Shown: positions 62,803 to 64,000 of the stretch, in pieces
Position numbering within the stretch: position 1 is the stretch's first letter
Layout: every line of letters begins with the position of its first letter
Assembly: GCF_011440305.1 (NCBI RefSeq)
Contig: NZ_JAAOIW010000004.1
Coordinates: 124,001-188,000 of the forward strand
DNA from: Paenibacillus agricola
GTDB lineage: Bacteria; Bacillota; Bacilli; Paenibacillales; NBRC-103111
DNA length: 64,000 nt
Reading direction: 5' to 3'
Notes under the pieces: model-generated
What the model saw: only the letters and a program-made list of their open reading frames with translations
What the model was told of the DNA's origin: nothing
Databases searched by the model: none
Made by a program: the position numbers and the translations under genes

Positions 62803-63027
62803 TTATTGCGTTGGTTGGGTTGGAGCCATAGCGATATGCTCGTGAAGGGTCTGCATAAGCTTATGGTAATGCTGGTTATGTACGTTTAACATTTCCATAC
62901 ATAAGGAATAAGTAGCAGCCTGCTGGGTGGATGCGGCAAGTACCGTGCATTGTTTAATAATTAAGCTTTCATTAGACATCGAATCCGCTACATACTCTAA
63001 TTCCTTGGCAGTCATAGGTTGCATCAT
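62803..63027 (-). CDS. CotF-like small spore protein
   Basis: A 74-residue protein, MTAKELEYVADSMSNESLII followed by KQCTVLAAST and LNVHNQHYHKLMQTLHEH, the N-terminal helical module seen beside CotF proteins. I start at the ATG at 63027, eight bases behind GGAGG; seven extra codons upstream lack a site. It precedes the larger CotF-like gene by 31 bases, so they form one operon. Confidence 0.78.
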   Translation of the reverse strand: MMQPMTAKELEYVADSMSNESLIIKQCTVLAASTQQAATYSLCMEMLNVHNQHYHKLMQTLHEHIAMAPTQPTQ

Positions 63028-63343
63028 CACAATTTCCTCCTTGAACAAATTTAATCCCTAGATTATAATGCCAACTCCCGGCAATTTTTATTCTTACGAT
63101 AGTGACAAATCGAGATAAACTTCATATTTTAAAACACTTTTGTTCAATTTTCTAAAAAATCAATTAGGCGAAAAGCCGTTTTCGTAGTATGATAGACACT
63201 AATAAAAGCACTAGGTAATGAAGGACAGCAGGAAAAGCCAGACTTTAGTCTAGTAGGATATGGTACTCTGGTCTATTGGCAAGCATTAACAAACTAGGTA
63301 TGCTTACAATTAACTGTATAGAGCCGAAAAGGGGATATCAACA
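63028..63343. other. Intergenic region between divergent CotF-like and methyltransferase genes
   Basis: 316 bases without a gene. A TATAAT lies near 63062-63070 on the minus strand and TATGAT near 63188 on the plus strand, both candidate -10 boxes without clear partners. A CGAAAA/TTTTCG mini-hairpin is at about 63170-63185. Confidence 0.4.
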
Positions 63344-63931
63344 ATGAACGCAAATGAGACAACGACACTTCAAAAGATGTTGTTCTTGTATAAATTTATA
63401 CGAACGCCCAAAGCAATTGGAAGCGTTACACCTAGCTCCCGCTATTTGGCAAATAAGATGGTAGCCGCTGCACAGTGGGATGAGATTCATAGCGTCGCCG
63501 AGCTTGGAGCAGGAACCGGTGTTATCACCCAAGCGATCCACCGCTCACTGAAAAATGATACCAAGGTCATGTTATTTGAGCGGGATTCGCATCTCCGTGA
63601 CCAATTAGAGCAGCAGCATCCAGGATTTACTACCCATTCAGATGCCAAAAATATTCATGCTGTCGTCCGCAAGCAAGGCTTGGAGCATGTTGACTGTATT
63701 ATTAGCGGTCTTCCTTTTGCGAATTTTCCACAATCGTTTCGTGATGACCTGATGGAGGAAATCGTCAAATCGTTGAAGCCCAATGGTCTTTTTATCGCTT
63801 TTCAATATACGCTGCAAATGAAAAAGCAGCTTAGCCAGCATTTCGATATCGAAGCCATTCAGTTCGTTATGCTGAACGTACCTCCAGCCTTCGTCTATGT
63901 ATGCCGCAAAAAACAGTCCAGCACCAACTAA
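63344..63931 (+). CDS. PmtA-like class I SAM-dependent methyltransferase
   Basis: A 195-residue enzyme. LYKFIRTPKAIGSVTPSSRY at the N-terminus and motif I VAELGAGTGVITQAIH, with FERDSHL after strand two and CIISGLPFANFP as motif IV, are typical of the phospholipid N-methyltransferase (PmtA)/rRNA adenine dimethylase-like group. In Bacillota the substrate is unproven. AAGGGGA lies eight bases before the ATG. No partner gene in the remaining 69 bases, which hold nothing else of note. Confidence 0.85.
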   Translation: MNANETTTLQKMLFLYKFIRTPKAIGSVTPSSRYLANKMVAAAQWDEIHSVAELGAGTGVITQAIHRSLKNDTKVMLFERDSHLRDQLEQQHPGFTTHSDAKNIHAVVRKQGLEHVDCIISGLPFANFPQSFRDDLMEEIVKSLKPNGLFIAFQYTLQMKKQLSQHFDIEAIQFVMLNVPPAFVYVCRKKQSSTN

Positions 63932-64000
63932 ACTCACAAGCCTGAGGCTTAACTGCCAACACTTCCTTGACTTGACTGTAGCATCCTATTCTCGAATCGG

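Overview
The window looks like a chromosomal segment of a spore-forming, low-to-moderate GC Bacillota, most probably a Paenibacillus or close relative. The support is strong GGAGG ribosome sites, frequent TTG/GTG starts, an HPr/HprK-type regulatory pair, a ywaC-type alarmone synthetase, ykkCD, two CotF-like spore proteins and a kip/pxp 5-oxoprolinase cluster. I see no rRNA, tRNA, CRISPR array, phage or transposase. Most genes lie on the minus strand.

Layout. 0-6 kb: end of a DUF6526 gene and a 1922-residue soluble poly-HAMP hybrid histidine kinase with nine 276-bp repeats. 6-10 kb: NAD salvage operon pncA-nadE-pncB and a small alarmone synthetase. 10-19 kb: a multiply frameshifted TerD-family remnant next to a large methyltransferase, a BAX-inhibitor-like membrane protein, an LCP ligase, two small conserved genes, a NUDIX enzyme, a PAS-only protein and a small membrane protein behind a long structured leader. 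18-26 kb: a histidine-less HPr-like protein, an SRPBCC/ArsR pair, ykkCD, a cNMP-binding/chemoreceptor-tip fusion, a divergent HprK, and a MoxR-DUF58-DUF4129 operon. 27-34 kb: a XerS-like recombinase, coaW, PhzF, a Fur-box-associated SLH/His-rich surface protein with a gene remnant in front, a LysR regulator with a second Fur box, an RHH/PIN toxin-antitoxin-like pair and a short flavoprotein. 34-45 kb: a DMT exporter, an iron alcohol dehydrogenase, a YdjM-type membrane protein, a class III aminotransferase divergent from a PucR regulator, and a decaying pxpBCA operon (frameshifted pxpA, iclR remnant).

44.7-54.8 kb is the most coherent candidate system. One minus-strand cluster encodes a degenerate ApbE-like protein, a HlyD/MacA-type adaptor, a MacB-type ATPase, a MacB-type permease and a 783-residue surface protein. 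Beside it are a FlxA-like coiled-coil protein and an OmpR-type two-component system. The control regions share TTCAG/CTGAA motifs in 11-bp direct repeats, so I infer that this response regulator controls the whole locus. Four perfect 40-bp tandem repeats, each with two small hairpins, sit inside the transport cluster, and a degenerate copy lies upstream at about 22.97 kb.

54.8-64 kb: DHA2-type MFS exporter, a small hypothetical gene, udk, a two-gene 2-oxoacid:ferredoxin oxidoreductase, a zinc-ribbon NUDIX hydrolase, CotF-like spore genes and a PmtA-like methyltransferase. All family assignments come from reading the translations; no database search was run.
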